Origin: Chamaecyparis obtusa
Taxonomy: Eukaryota > Streptophyta > Pinopsida > Cupressales > Cupressaceae
Length of the DNA stretch: 64,000 nt
Direction of reading: 5' to 3'
Assembly: GCA_027943335.1 (NCBI GenBank)
Contig: BSBK01001572.1
Location: 3,610,932-3,674,931 of the forward strand
The position numbers and the translations under genes were made by a program. Shown here in pieces: positions 38,277 to 48,880 of the stretch. The number at the start of each line of letters is the position of its first letter. Positions within the stretch are counted from its first letter, which is position 1. The notes beneath the pieces are model-generated. The model saw only the letters and a program-made list of their open reading frames with translations, was not told the DNA's origin and made no database searches.

Positions 38277-38861
38277 ATGATCAAGATGTATAAGAAGGAG
38301 GTACCGAAGTTGAACAAGGAAAACTTCCACGCATAGCAAAGCTTGATGAAGCTGCATCTGGCCAGTATTGGTGACTCTGCAAAGTACTACATTGAGAACA
38401 GTTATGTCTCACTTGTCGCACCTTTGACTATCGAAGAAATGAGAGCCAAGCAAGAACATAATTAGGCAATGTTGGAAATTGCATCTGCCCTAAGCTATCC
38501 AGAATTTGAGCACATTAAGGACTGCACAATTGCTAAGGATATGTGGGACACTCTTGCAAGGATCTATGGTGGTGACTTGAATGTGCTAAAAGAAAAGGCC
38601 GAGAGTCTTAGAGGTAAGTTTGATGAAATGAGAATGCAAGAAGGTGAAAACATTGCACAATATTATGGTAGAATAAAAGAAGTTGTGAATGCTATTAGAG
38701 GAGAAAATGGGGCTATTGATGATGAAACTATAATTGGGAAGTACTAAGAACCCCGCATCCTATATATGCTATTAAGATCCTAACTATTCAAGAATCTAGA
38801 TGTAACTCTGCTAATGTGCTTACTTTGGAAAGTTTGGTTGGTAAACTAACTGCTTTTGAAC
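38277..38861 (+). pseudogene. Copia gag, N-terminal part, cut by G2
   Basis: It starts at ATG 38277 (MIKMYKKEVPKLNKENFHA). The UBN2/gag-polypeptide type capsid region is visible as MLEIASALSYPEFEHIKDC, AKDMWDTLARIYGG and GENIAQYYGRIKEVV. TAG replaces tryptophan after NFHA and glutamine before AMLEIA. A frameshift near 38745 moves the frame. The new frame is open up to the G2 insertion at 38861 and continues in register at 54066 once one TGAAC copy and G2 are set aside. Confidence 0.85.
38857..38861 (+). repeat. Target site duplication of G2, left (TGAAC)
   Basis: TGAAC, repeated at 54061-54065. Confidence 0.9.
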
Positions 38862-40764
38862 TGTGAGGTCCTATCCCAACCCATCCTAGTTCGTCTTTCA
38901 TTTTGATATTTGATTCATCAGGATGATACCTTTAGTATAGATATTTGATCTATTTTAGTGTACATATGCTATCATTGGATCTTATGACATAGTTGTTATA
39001 GATTCTTATGGTGATGACGATTAGTCGTAATTTTATAAATGCTTGTTTTTTAATCCATGATTATATATGATATGTGAATTTTGCATTTTGCATTGTTATG
39101 ACATCTTTCAGTATAATGAATATTAGTGAAATCATGACTCCATGATAAGTTATGATTACATGCTATGTGGAATACGTAATGTTTTATGAATGCAGATATA
39201 TATGTATTTGTCGAGTTTAGATGTTACTACTCTATTTTTGAAATGATTATTAATGCAAGATTTTATAATGTACAGACATCAAATTTGAGTGTGCAGGAAC
39301 ATGGTCATGGTTGTAAGTTTGGGAAACAAGATAGGATCTAAGTGCAATCAGTTTGTAACTAAGGTCAACTCTAAGAAGAGTATGACCTCATCGTATTGTG
39401 ATTTCTTTCATAAGCGTGATGCCTGTGTGTATATGGTTGGCAATGTTTGAAATATATGTTTGTAAGTAAATTTTATTTTTGTGAAAATGTATAAATGTAT
39501 TTTCCCACAAGGCATACCTAATGTGTTTGCGAAATGTTCTTTAGTGAGGTGTCACTTGACACCATGTTGATGAAGTCGCATGTTGAGTGGAGTATGGACC
39601 CCACCCCCCTTCAGTTAGTCTTGAGCATTCTTAAGCTAGGTAGGTTGTTTAAGGGACCAAGAATTGTTGAAACCAATACTCCATTTTCGGATGCATGATT
39701 AATTGGGGTTTTTGAGAGGGTTTGTGGAGTCCTAGGTTGTAGTTTAGGTTAAATTTTGGTGCCCCAAGGCTAGTGCTTGGGTTAGGGGGCTTATTTCTTT
39801 TATTTTCACTTTCCTAGGCCACTTTTATGCCTCTCCAAATGGGCCATTTCTATTATACACGAAAATGAAGATTGTTGTCTAGGAAGTCTCACCTTTGCAT
39901 GTGTAAAAATTTATCTCCAAACCTTTAGGAAGGACAAGTGTCACCTTGTCTAGGTTCTAAAAACCTAATTGTTTTGGGAAGGGAGTTCAGAGAAGAATGT
40001 TTGAATGACTTTAGGGGAGGGAGACTTGGAAAGAACACACTTGTTCATTTGGCCTAAGTGAGAATTATAGACAGGGAGGAGAGTTAGATGTTTTGGGAAC
40101 TAAGGAGATTTGAGCATAGCAAGCTTGGGAACAAAGAAAGCTCATCTTCAACTCTTCAAATCAGCCTTGTCATAGGAGGAGGTTGGTGGTTTTCTACTTT
40201 GTGATTTTACTTTTATTTTTGTTTATGAATATGCTTTGAAGGAAATGAATTATGAGAAAACTGTAAACTGTTTACCATGTGTGTGTAACTTTTATTCTTT
40301 GTTTTCAATTTGGGATTTTTTGCTTTCTATCTTGTTGATTTCTTGAATTGTTCATGTTAAGGGTTTGCAAGTTCAATCCTCATCCTTGGGAGGAATATTA
40401 GAGGAGAACTTGGGGTGAAGTGCATAAGTTGAGATTTCCTTTTTGTATGAGTACATGGTTGTATGGGCACCATGAGAACCTACTTATGTTTGCTATGGGG
40501 GTCATAAGGAGATTGTGATGCTCATGGATTTGAGTTGTTGGGATGGAAGTGCCTTGTGAAGGCTTGTATATTATGCTGATATGTCATTTACTATAAGTTA
40601 GGTGTCTTTATAAGGAAGATCCCACCTTCACCCATTATTTGCACTTTATGAAAGTCTTTTGTGCAGGCTTGGGAAGGGAGTAATTTGTGAAAAAAATCTG
40701 TTCCAAATTTGTGATGAATGTTTATGTTTTGTGTTGTTTGAGTGTGTCTAATCCTATACTTGTT

Positions 40765-40825
40765 TCCCCAAGCTCGGGGGTGGCCATGTAATGGCCTTGG
40801 TTGGGAGGTGAGCCTCCATGGCCAT
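40765..40825 (+). promoter_or_regulatory. Conserved LTR hairpin block (G2 5' LTR)
   Basis: 'cccaagctcgggggt', hairpin GGCCAT-GTA-ATGGCC (40782-40796), then 'ttgggaggtgagcctcc' with stem GGAG/CTCC. Same layout and length as G1 18542-18556, but with compensating stem changes. The 3' copy at 50802-50816 keeps the stem. Confidence 0.6.
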
Positions 40826-42305
40826 GTGAAGAAGGCTTTGTGTTTGCAGGTTTGGTTATTGGCTTGAAGAAGCAGTTCAAGTTTGAAGGATAAATTTAAA
40901 ATTGAAATTCCTAAAGACTGTTATAAGTGTAATAGGTTGAGAGATTTTTGCTCTATACTTTTGTCCTTCTAAATTGTAATATTTGTGAGCTGGAAGCTGG
41001 ACTGGTTATTTTGGTTCTTTGTTTTAGCCATGGTAAATGTAATTGCTTCAAACAATAATTTTTTAGTCTTTGTAACTATTAACTGAGTATTAAAATTAAT
41101 TCTTTGCATACATGTTGGTTAGGTTAGACTTAGACTGGAAAAGTTAGTTTAATTTTATTGCTCAAAAGGAATTAAAATTTTCTGCAAGTAATTAGTTTCC
41201 ACTACAATTGTAAAATGAAAGATGTCATGTACATGAAGGTAAAAATAATTAAATCTGTATTATTTATTGATTTCTTGTCTAAAAAGCTAAAATTCTTGCA
41301 ACTATGATTAAGTGATTTAATGCTACTAGAAGACTCTTTTGTTATTTCTATGATTCAGATTTTGCCTTAGGAAATTGTAGTCAAATGTTTTCTTTTTATA
41401 TTGAAGTGAATAATTCAGAATCAATAGATCAGTGTCCTTTGTTGTAGAATGGATTATATCTTTTTACATCTTGTACATAATCCACTATCAAAAAATGTTG
41501 AAATAAAGAAACCTGTAAGTTCATTTGCCAAGAAGAATACAATAGATAGAATTCATTATGAAGGCTAGAGTTTTGCAGAATAATTTAGATGATGTATGCA
41601 CTATGTCAAACTGTAACTTTAGTCTAGGAAGACAATTAATTGCCTATGTGAGTGAGCTGATCTATATTTTACTTATATTAGGAGGTCCCTAGACCTAACC
41701 CATTCTTTACCATAAACCAATACACATATGGAGTTGAGTAAGACTTGTTTCCTTATGTCAATTGGTATAATTATATACAAACTTATAAATCTAAAACAGT
41801 AAGCTACTTTAATAACAGTGACAAATGTATTTTGTATCTCTCTTTATGTTAATCAAACTGAAGGCTATATTTGAAATAATTAAACAAGAAGCTATGTATA
41901 AAAAAAAAATATATACATAGCTTTATAAAATCATGCTACACTTCTATTGAGAATCCCGCTTTTATCAATGATGAAATAAAATATATAATGTATTATACTT
42001 ATAATAATGTACAATACATAATAATTGTATTACCACTAAACAAAAATAATATATAATATTATATTATATATAATATATTATACTGTAATGAACATTGTAT
42101 AAGATATAATAAATAATAATATATTATATATATTCGTATTGCAACCTTAATAAAATAATTAGAAAATTCTATATAATATAATATTATATATATTATATAC
42201 TATACAATAAATATTGTATAATATATAATATAAATAATATATATTATAAAAAAAAGAAAACGTAATGCCGATTTTTGTTTTTAAAAGAAATATATTGCAA
42301 AGCAA

Positions 42306-42530
42306 GGGGGGGGGGGGGGGAACCCCCACTATGTTACTTCGGTGCTGTGCGCGCTAACAGGGCTGTCGTGACTCTATGTCATAGCAGTGCCGAAGCATTA
42401 TCATGGCTTAGAGCCACGGTAGTGACTGCAGTCACTATCATGATTGCAGGCACGACAGTACCTTAGCACTGTTGTGGCTACAGTCACGGCAGTGACTGGT
42501 CACTGTCATGACCTAGCCACAGCCAAGGGG
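42306..42530 (+). repeat. Poly-G run and GC-rich dyad region (G2 5' LTR)
   Basis: Fifteen G are followed by about 200 bases rich in GTCGTGAC / CACGACAGT words in both orientations, including the perfect 16-bp palindrome AGTGACTGCAGTCACT at 42421-42436. The 3' LTR version (52322-52520) has only 8 G and lacks the 16-bp palindrome. It lies about 3.4 kb into the LTR, like the 40-bp hairpin array of G1, although the sequences differ. Confidence 0.75.
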
Positions 42531-43130
42531 TTTTAAACCCACCCTAAATCATCTGCAAAATAAATTCAAATGACTTTTAAAAAAATGCGGCTCACTTAGG
42601 GTTTCATACCCTGCCAATGCAAAATAAAACATAATATATATTATAAAAAAATGCAATTCGATATTAAAAGATGATCACATTAAAAGATGATCATAGAGAT
42701 TTTTGTTTAGCAAAATATTACTAGAACGGCTATGTTGTATACATTGAAATATGAGATGAAATTTTAAGAAAAAGCCATTAAATTTAAACTGAAGCTCAAA
42801 TTACTTTTGCCATATTAAAATGGCAGTTCATATATGATCAAGATGCAACCAATCTGTTAAAATAGATATGGTCCATTTTCATCTAAATCAGATGTCCAAG
42901 ACTGAAATAGATGTTAAGCACATTCGTACCAACATGGTAGATCTTCAAATTGAAAGAGAGAGATTCTCTTATGGTATAAGAGATCCCTTTCTCTGCTTTT
43001 CCCTCTCATATTCTGAGATATTCAGCTTAGTTCCACATCTTCAACCTTCCCCAGACCTGCACCCACAAAAATAAAAGAAAGAAAACAACAGTGAGAGATT
43101 TTTAGGGTTTGGAGAAGTTTTATTAAGGCC

Positions 43131-43159
43131 CCAAACCCTAATTTTGAATTAGGGTTTGG
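43131..43159 (+). promoter_or_regulatory. Telobox hairpin (G2 5' LTR)
   Basis: A perfect 13-bp stem: CCAAACCCTAATT and its complement around a TTG loop. Another TTTAGGGTTT lies upstream at about 43100. The 3' LTR copy at about 53109-53137 is intact. Confidence 0.6.
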
Positions 43160-44078
43160 AGGGCCCATTCAATATTATTTAATTTGATTTAAGTAGTTAT
43201 GTTTCTCTTATGAATTTAATTATTGTGTAAGTTGTAGCCATTTATATTTATTGTATATAGATAGAGAAATTTAATTAGTGTAATGCTATTTTGTTTCTTT
43301 AAGATGGTAATATATTTGTGAAAGGAATTCTTTTGAAGTTAGTAAATTTTAATATGTTAATAATAATTAAGTTTAATAGTTATGGTAAATTTTCTCATCT
43401 TTATGTTTTAACAATATCGTTAATTATATTAGGTAATGGATTTATTTCTTAGTAATTTTTAATTCAAAGAATTGTAAGTTGCAATAAGTCATTATTGTTC
43501 TTTAACTTGTTTATTATTATTTTGGTTAAATTCTTATAGTAATCTAAATCCCTTTTTTTCTACACAAATTTTATATGAGTAAATTTAGGAATGTTATTTC
43601 ATTATAATAAATAAAATTATTAACCTTAGTATTAATGAATTAGCATTTCATAAGGTTTATCAATTTGGAGAAGAAAACGTAATTAATTTGAGTATTAGCT
43701 ATGACTATTATTTGTAGGTTTATCTCTATATAATTTATCCTTTAGTGAATTAAATCACTCCTTGTGTACACTTAGGGATAGACCATACTATCTTATAATC
43801 AAACATCGAGATGAAGGGGAAAGTTTATTTCTCCTTTGAACTTTTACTTTTCCCTTATCACCTAATGACTTCCACCGTGAAAGGGATGAAGGCATGCCAA
43901 CGCTTATCTTACGATTCCTTATGTGTCATTGGGTGACTCACCTAAGTGAGCTTACAATCCCAAAGCTTCACATCGAAGGACTTTTTGTGTAACCTAGTTG
44001 TCCTAGGTGTATGTTAACGTTGTTTTAAAAAAAAATTATTGTTGTGTTTTTGTTCAATTTATTTTGGGCATTACATTC

Positions 44079-44090
44079 TGGTATCAGAGC
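44079..44090 (+). promoter_or_regulatory. G2 primer binding site (initiator tRNA-Met)
   Basis: TGGTATCAGAGC three bases after the LTR end, as in G1. Confidence 0.9.
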
Positions 44091-44164
44091 ACAGTTTCTA
44101 CTCTAGGAACCTTTTAACCCATTATGTTTGCCTAACTTATACTTTTTTTTATCCTTAGTGTAGG

Positions 44165-45420
44165 ATGCCTCCAGTCACACATAGTGCTCATCAGCGTGGG
44201 CATAGACCTAGAGGCAGACGTGTGGCAGTAGAGGGGGATGAGAAAGTAGTCAAGGGGCTAGGTGATGAGCAGAGGCCTCCACTCTCACCGCCACCTAATC
44301 CCAATCAGGATGTCCTTAATGCCTTATAGAATCTAGTCAGTATTATCATGGATAGGTTACCTCTAGGAGGCTAGTAGGCCAGACACCGAGAGCGGAGTAG
44401 GAGTCCCCCTCCTAGATGAGTAGCAGAGAAGGCAGTTCATGAGGGTGAGTTGGTGCACAGGCTGGAGTCACCATCAGGGCTAGTCCCGAGAGTACCTCAT
44501 GACATAGGGGACCTGATCAGAGACCTTATCAAATTATAGCTGCCACCCTTTTCAGGATCCACGATTGGGATAGAGGTAGAGGCTTGGCTTTTAATCCTCG
44601 AGTGTTGCTTTGGGTTGCGTTCTTATGAGAGAAACCTTAAGGCTTGCTTTGCAGTACACATGCTGAGGGGTAATGCAACCACTTGGTGGAAGCAGGAGGA
44701 GGTCAAGAGTCACCTTACCATGGACACCCTCACTTGGGAGATCTTCAAGAGATTTCAAGCCTGATATATGTTAGAGCATTTTAGACAGTGTTGCATCGAC
44801 AAGTTTCATGACCTCCAGTAGAGAGGCATGTCAGTAACTCAGTACAAGAGCAATTTTCTCAAAATACTTTCTTATGTGGACTACATGAAGGACAAGAAAC
44901 TCTAGGTCAACCGCTTCATCAAGGGGTTGAACTATGCCATAGCTAACAAAGTGAATTGGTACTTGTAGGAGATCTATGTGATACAGTGGAGAGGGCCATG
45001 GTAGCTAAGGAGATCCATAATAGATCTCACGATGCCTAGGACTGGTCATAGAACTAGCATGCCACATCTTAGTCTTCTAGTTTCCATAAGTCCCATTGGA
45101 AGGGGAACCCTAAGAACTCATCAGGATCATCTAGGGCACCCTAGCAGCAGCAGTAGCAACCACAATAGTCTCAGTAGAACTAGAGGTAGAAATCTTCTTA
45201 GGGATAGCAGGGCTCTAAGCCCAAGCAGTGGCACTCATAGGGATCTTGATGAGATTAGAGGGGATAGTCTCAAGCTTCTAGAGGTAGATTCAATTGGTCT
45301 AGTGCTACAGGAGGACAACAATAGTCTAGGCCTCAGGGTATACAGCTATAGGCTAGAGGACCGTGCTACACTATGGTGCCATGGGGCACATAGCTAGGGA
45401 TTGTCCTACAGGCCATTCAA
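44165..45420 (+). pseudogene. G2 gag, broken
   Basis: ATG at 44165 (MPPVTHSAHQRG), positioned like the G1 start. Gag-core words: CFGLRSYERNLKA, HMLRGNATTWWKQEE and YVDYMKDKKL. Frame changes near 44970. Then comes a glutamine-rich basic linker ending GSKPKQWH and a knuckle remnant (CGAMGH-like near 45380). TAG codons are numerous: 44327-44329, two in tandem after GG, 45070-45072 and many in the linker, mostly in place of glutamine. TGA replaces arginine at two places. Confidence 0.8.
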
Positions 45421-45539
45421 CTGGTAGTCAGAGAGTGGCAGCCTCTGAGCCTACTATAGGAGACATGGGTAGAGCACATAGGGTGTTCGTAGTGGTTGAT
45501 AACCACTAGGCTGAGCACCAGGCTACAGTCATTGAGAAT

Positions 45540-47480
45540 GCAGGCACGATCAGAGGTAGTAGTGTTTCTATCCTTTTTGATTCTGGAGGCACCGACCTTT
45601 TTATTTCACCTTTCATAGTGGAGCAATGTAGGCTAGTGGCAGCTAGGTAGGATGTTAGTTGGGAGGTTAAGTTAGCCTCAGGAGCTAGGGTATCCGTTAG
45701 TTCCTTGGTGAGAGGTTGCTAGTTATAGATTAGAGACTTTACCACCACAGTTGACCTTCGTGTCATGCCACTTGGATCCTATGATATCATTCTCAGCATG
45801 GATTGGATCTATTCACACAAAGCCAAGATGGATTACGGAAAGAAGACAATGGAGTGCTTTGATGATGAGGGGGTGACCTCAGTTATTGCAGGAGTTTAGA
45901 GACCTATATCCCTTCATATGATTTCTGCTATGAAGCTTAAGAGGTGCATGTGGAAGGGATGTCAGTTATATGCTATCACTATCAGTGACAAAGAGGAGGA
46001 GGTAGAGAAGGAGGCTTCTCTTGATGACCACCCTATTCTATAAGAGTTTTTAGATGTTTTCCCTTCATAGTTATTGGGTATGCCACCACCTAGGGCAGTG
46101 GACTTTCATATAGATCTTGTTTCAGGAGTAGAGCCAGTTTCTAGAGCACCCTATAAGATGACTACACATGAGCTCAACAAGCTCAAGATTTAGTTAGAGG
46201 AGCTCTTGGAGAAAGGGCACATTAATCCTAGTGTATCTCCATGGGGTGCACCTATCATCTTTGTTAAGAAGAAGGACGGATCTCTTAGGTTGTGCATGGA
46301 TTATCGACAGCTGAACAAGGTGACCATCAAGAATCGGTATCCCCTTCCTAGGATTGATGACTTATTTGATCAGCTTCAGGGAGCCTGAGTGTTCTCAAAG
46401 ATAGACTTGAAGTTGGGATATCACCAGTCGAGGATCATGGATAGTGACATCCACAAGATTGCATTTCGCACATGTTATGGACATTATGAATTCATGGTGG
46501 TACCTTTTGGACTTATGAATGCTCTAGCTATATTCATGAGTCTCATGAATGGAGTATTTCATTATTTTCTAGACAGATTTGTGGTGATATTTCTGGATGA
46601 TATATTGATATACTCTCAAGATGAGCATGAGCATGAGGAGCATTTGAGACAGGTTTTGTAGTGGTTGAGAGATAATCAGTTGTACAATAGCTTTCCGAAG
46701 TGTGCATTCTTTAGGATAGAGGTTCACTATTTAGGCCATGTGATATCAGGAGATGGGATCTCAGTAGATCCATCTAAGATTAGGGTGATTATAGATTGGC
46801 TAGCACCTACTAGCGTGAAAAAGGTTAGGAGCTTCATGGGCCTTGCAGGCTATTACAGACATTTTTTTGAGGGTTTTTCTAGAGTGGCCCATCCCATCAC
46901 TTCCCTTCAAAGGAAAGGGAAGAAGTTTGAGTGGACAGAGAGGTGTGAGAGAGCTTTCCAGGATCTCAAGAGAGCACTTAATAGTGCACCTATACTTGTG
47001 GCACCTAATCCTTCAACAAACTTTGTGGTATGCACAAATGCATCTTTAGATGGGATTGGGGTAGTACTAATGCAAGATAGTCGGGCTATTGCCTATGAGT
47101 CCAAAAAGCTCAAGACTTATGAGCTTAATTATCCTACCCATGACCTTGAGCTAGAAGCATTGGTACATGCCTTGATGAGATGGTGACACTTCTTACTAGG
47201 CCATAGATTCGAGCTTCATTCAGATCATCAGAGTCTCCAGTACATATTCACACAGCTGAACCTCAATGCTAGACAAAGGAGATGGATGGAGTTCCTATGC
47301 GAGTATGACTTTGACATTCACTACATCAAGGGTAAGGAGAATGTGGTAGCAGATGCCTTGAGTAGGAGACGTCATGAGCTCTCAGCTTTGACTAGTAGTA
47401 CAAATTTGAGAGGGTACATACTGCAACACTTACAAGAGGATGCCTTCTATTCAGAGGTTAGATAGATGGTTAAGGATTAG
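45540..47480 (+). pseudogene. G2 protease, reverse transcriptase and RNase H, near-complete with stops
   Basis: Protease: LFDSGGTDLFISPF, catalytic D at 45579-45581, DSG kept. [40 protein letters not shown], and active site FLDD at 46590-46601 intact. Connection and RNase H: KCAFFRIEVHYLGHV, FMGLAGYYRHF, CTNASLDGIGVVLMQ (first catalytic D replaced by N at 47037-47039), HSDHQSLQ and VVADALSRR. In one frame from 45579 to 47480, with stops such as TAG 46191-46193, TGA 46386-46388, TAG after RQVL near 46660 and TGA in place of tryptophan near 47186. Confidence 0.88.
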
Positions 47481-48867
47481 AGACCCCTTGAGGGGAAGTT
47501 CATCGATTATACCCTAGATTTTGATGGCCTTCTTCATCATAGAGGATGCATTTATGTACCTTCTTCTAGTGGGTTGCAGGATTTCATCATCCTCAAGGCT
47601 CATAGAGCTCCTTATGCAGTGCACCCCAGAGTTAAGAAGTTACATGCAGATTTGAGACAGCTTTACCACTAGCCAGGTTTGAGGACACACATTGCAGAGT
47701 TAGTGGCTAGATGCTTAGAGTGTCAGTGGGTTAAGGTAGAGCACCATCATCCAGGTGGACTTCTACAGTCTCATGAGATTCCAAAGTGGAAGTGGGACAT
47801 TATATCCATGGATTTTATAGTTGGTCTTCCTATGTCATCTTGTTGCCATGATGCCATTATGGCGTCAGTGGATAGGTTGACTAAGGTAGCTCACTTCTCA
47901 CCCATACACACTACTTTCACAACACCTGCAGTGGCACAAGTATTTTTGAGGGATATTGTTAGACTTCATGGCATCCCACACACAATCATATCAGATAGGG
48001 ACTCACTCTTTACTTCATCTTTTTGGAGAGAGCTACAGACCATCTTGGGCACTAGGCTCAATTTCAGTACAGCATATCACCCAGAGATAGATGGTCAAAC
48101 TGAGAGGGTTAATCAGGTGTTAGAGGACATGCTACACATGTATGTGATGGATCATCAGGTTAGGTGGGAGGAGTACCTACATTTAGTAGAGTTTGCCTAT
48201 AATAATGGGCATCATTCATCTTTGAGTATGTCTCCATATCAGGCCTTGTATGGCAGATCTTGCAGGACACCATTGAGCTAGGATAGGATAGAGGACAGAG
48301 TTTCCATTGGTCCAGAGTTGGTTAGATAGATGGATCAGTAGGTATATCTGATCAGGCAATGTCTTAGAGAGGCCCAGGATCGATAGAAGAAGTATGCAGA
48401 TGCTAGGAGGGTGGATAGAGAGTTTATGATTGGCGATAGTCTTTTTGAGAGTGAGGCCGCATAAGAGCCCAATCCATTTTGGAAAGGGTTCTAAGTTGGC
48501 CCCTCGCTTTGTTAGACCTTTTGAGATTTTAGAGAGGATAGGCCTAGTAGCATACCATTTAGCTTTGCCACCTAGCCTGTCACACATCCATGATGTCTTT
48601 CATGTGTCTATTTTTAGAAAGTATATATATGATGAGTCTCATATTATTGATTGGGATGCTTTATAGGTGGAGTCAGACAAACAACTAGCTTTGGAGCCAA
48701 TACGTATTCTAGCTTGTAGGACCTTGGCCCTTTGAGGTTGAGAGCTGGACCAAGTTAGGGTCCAGTGGGATTGCTACGATGAGGACACAGCTTCATGGGA
48801 GGACATAGCATAGATGAGAGCTCAGTACCCCCATCTTTTTGATGAACTCCAGGAGGAAGTTCATGCC
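47481..48867 (+). pseudogene. G2 integrase with GPF motif and chromodomain-like tail
   Basis: The zinc domain (HPRVKKLHADLRQLYH, CLEC) precedes a 200-codon open stretch (47679-48281) with all three catalytic residues: MDFIVGLP, SDRDSLFTSSFW and GQTERVNQ. It then has LVEFAYNNGHHSS and PYQALYGR. Stops: TAG for tryptophan before PGL near 47670 and after LS at 48279, and TAG 48384-48386 shared with G1. A frameshift near 48435 leads into KSPIHFGKGSKLAPRFVRPF (GPF motif, G lost to R), HIHDVFHVS and a tail ending YPHLFDELQEE. The tail fits the Tekay-type chromodomain-related end. Confidence 0.85.
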
Positions 48868-48868
48868 T

Positions 48869-48880
48869 AGGGGGGGAGGA
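48869..48880 (+). promoter_or_regulatory. G2 polypurine tract
   Basis: AGGGGGGGAGGA directly before the 3' LTR. Confidence 0.85.

Larger units (their letters stand above)
38862..44075 (+). repeat. 5' LTR of G2 (5214 bp)
   Basis: It opens TGTGAGGTCCTATCC and ends TGGGCATTACA. Landmarks parallel G1: hairpin block at 40765-40825, AT-rich zone at 41900-42250, homopolymer run (15 G at 42306-42320), GC-rich dyad region at 42340-42530 and telobox hairpin at 43131-43159. No substantial ORF. Confidence 0.9.

Noticed and set aside
40808..40849. Short intron in the LTR (GGAG/GTGAGC ... TTTGCAG)
   Set aside because: Only about 42 bases, too short for a plant intron; the GTGAGC may still be a donor with a distant acceptor, but nothing shows it.
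45032..45397. 121-codon open frame in G2 gag region
   Set aside because: It is not the gag frame at that point; the glutamine-rich gag linker with its recognisable words lies in another frame, so this is a shadow.
21347..48400. Reading TAG as glutamine (alternative genetic code)
   Set aside because: TAG also replaces tryptophan, and TGA, TAA and frameshifts also occur. The RPN9 copy and LINE decay alike, and plants use the standard code. Methylcytosine deamination explains most cases.
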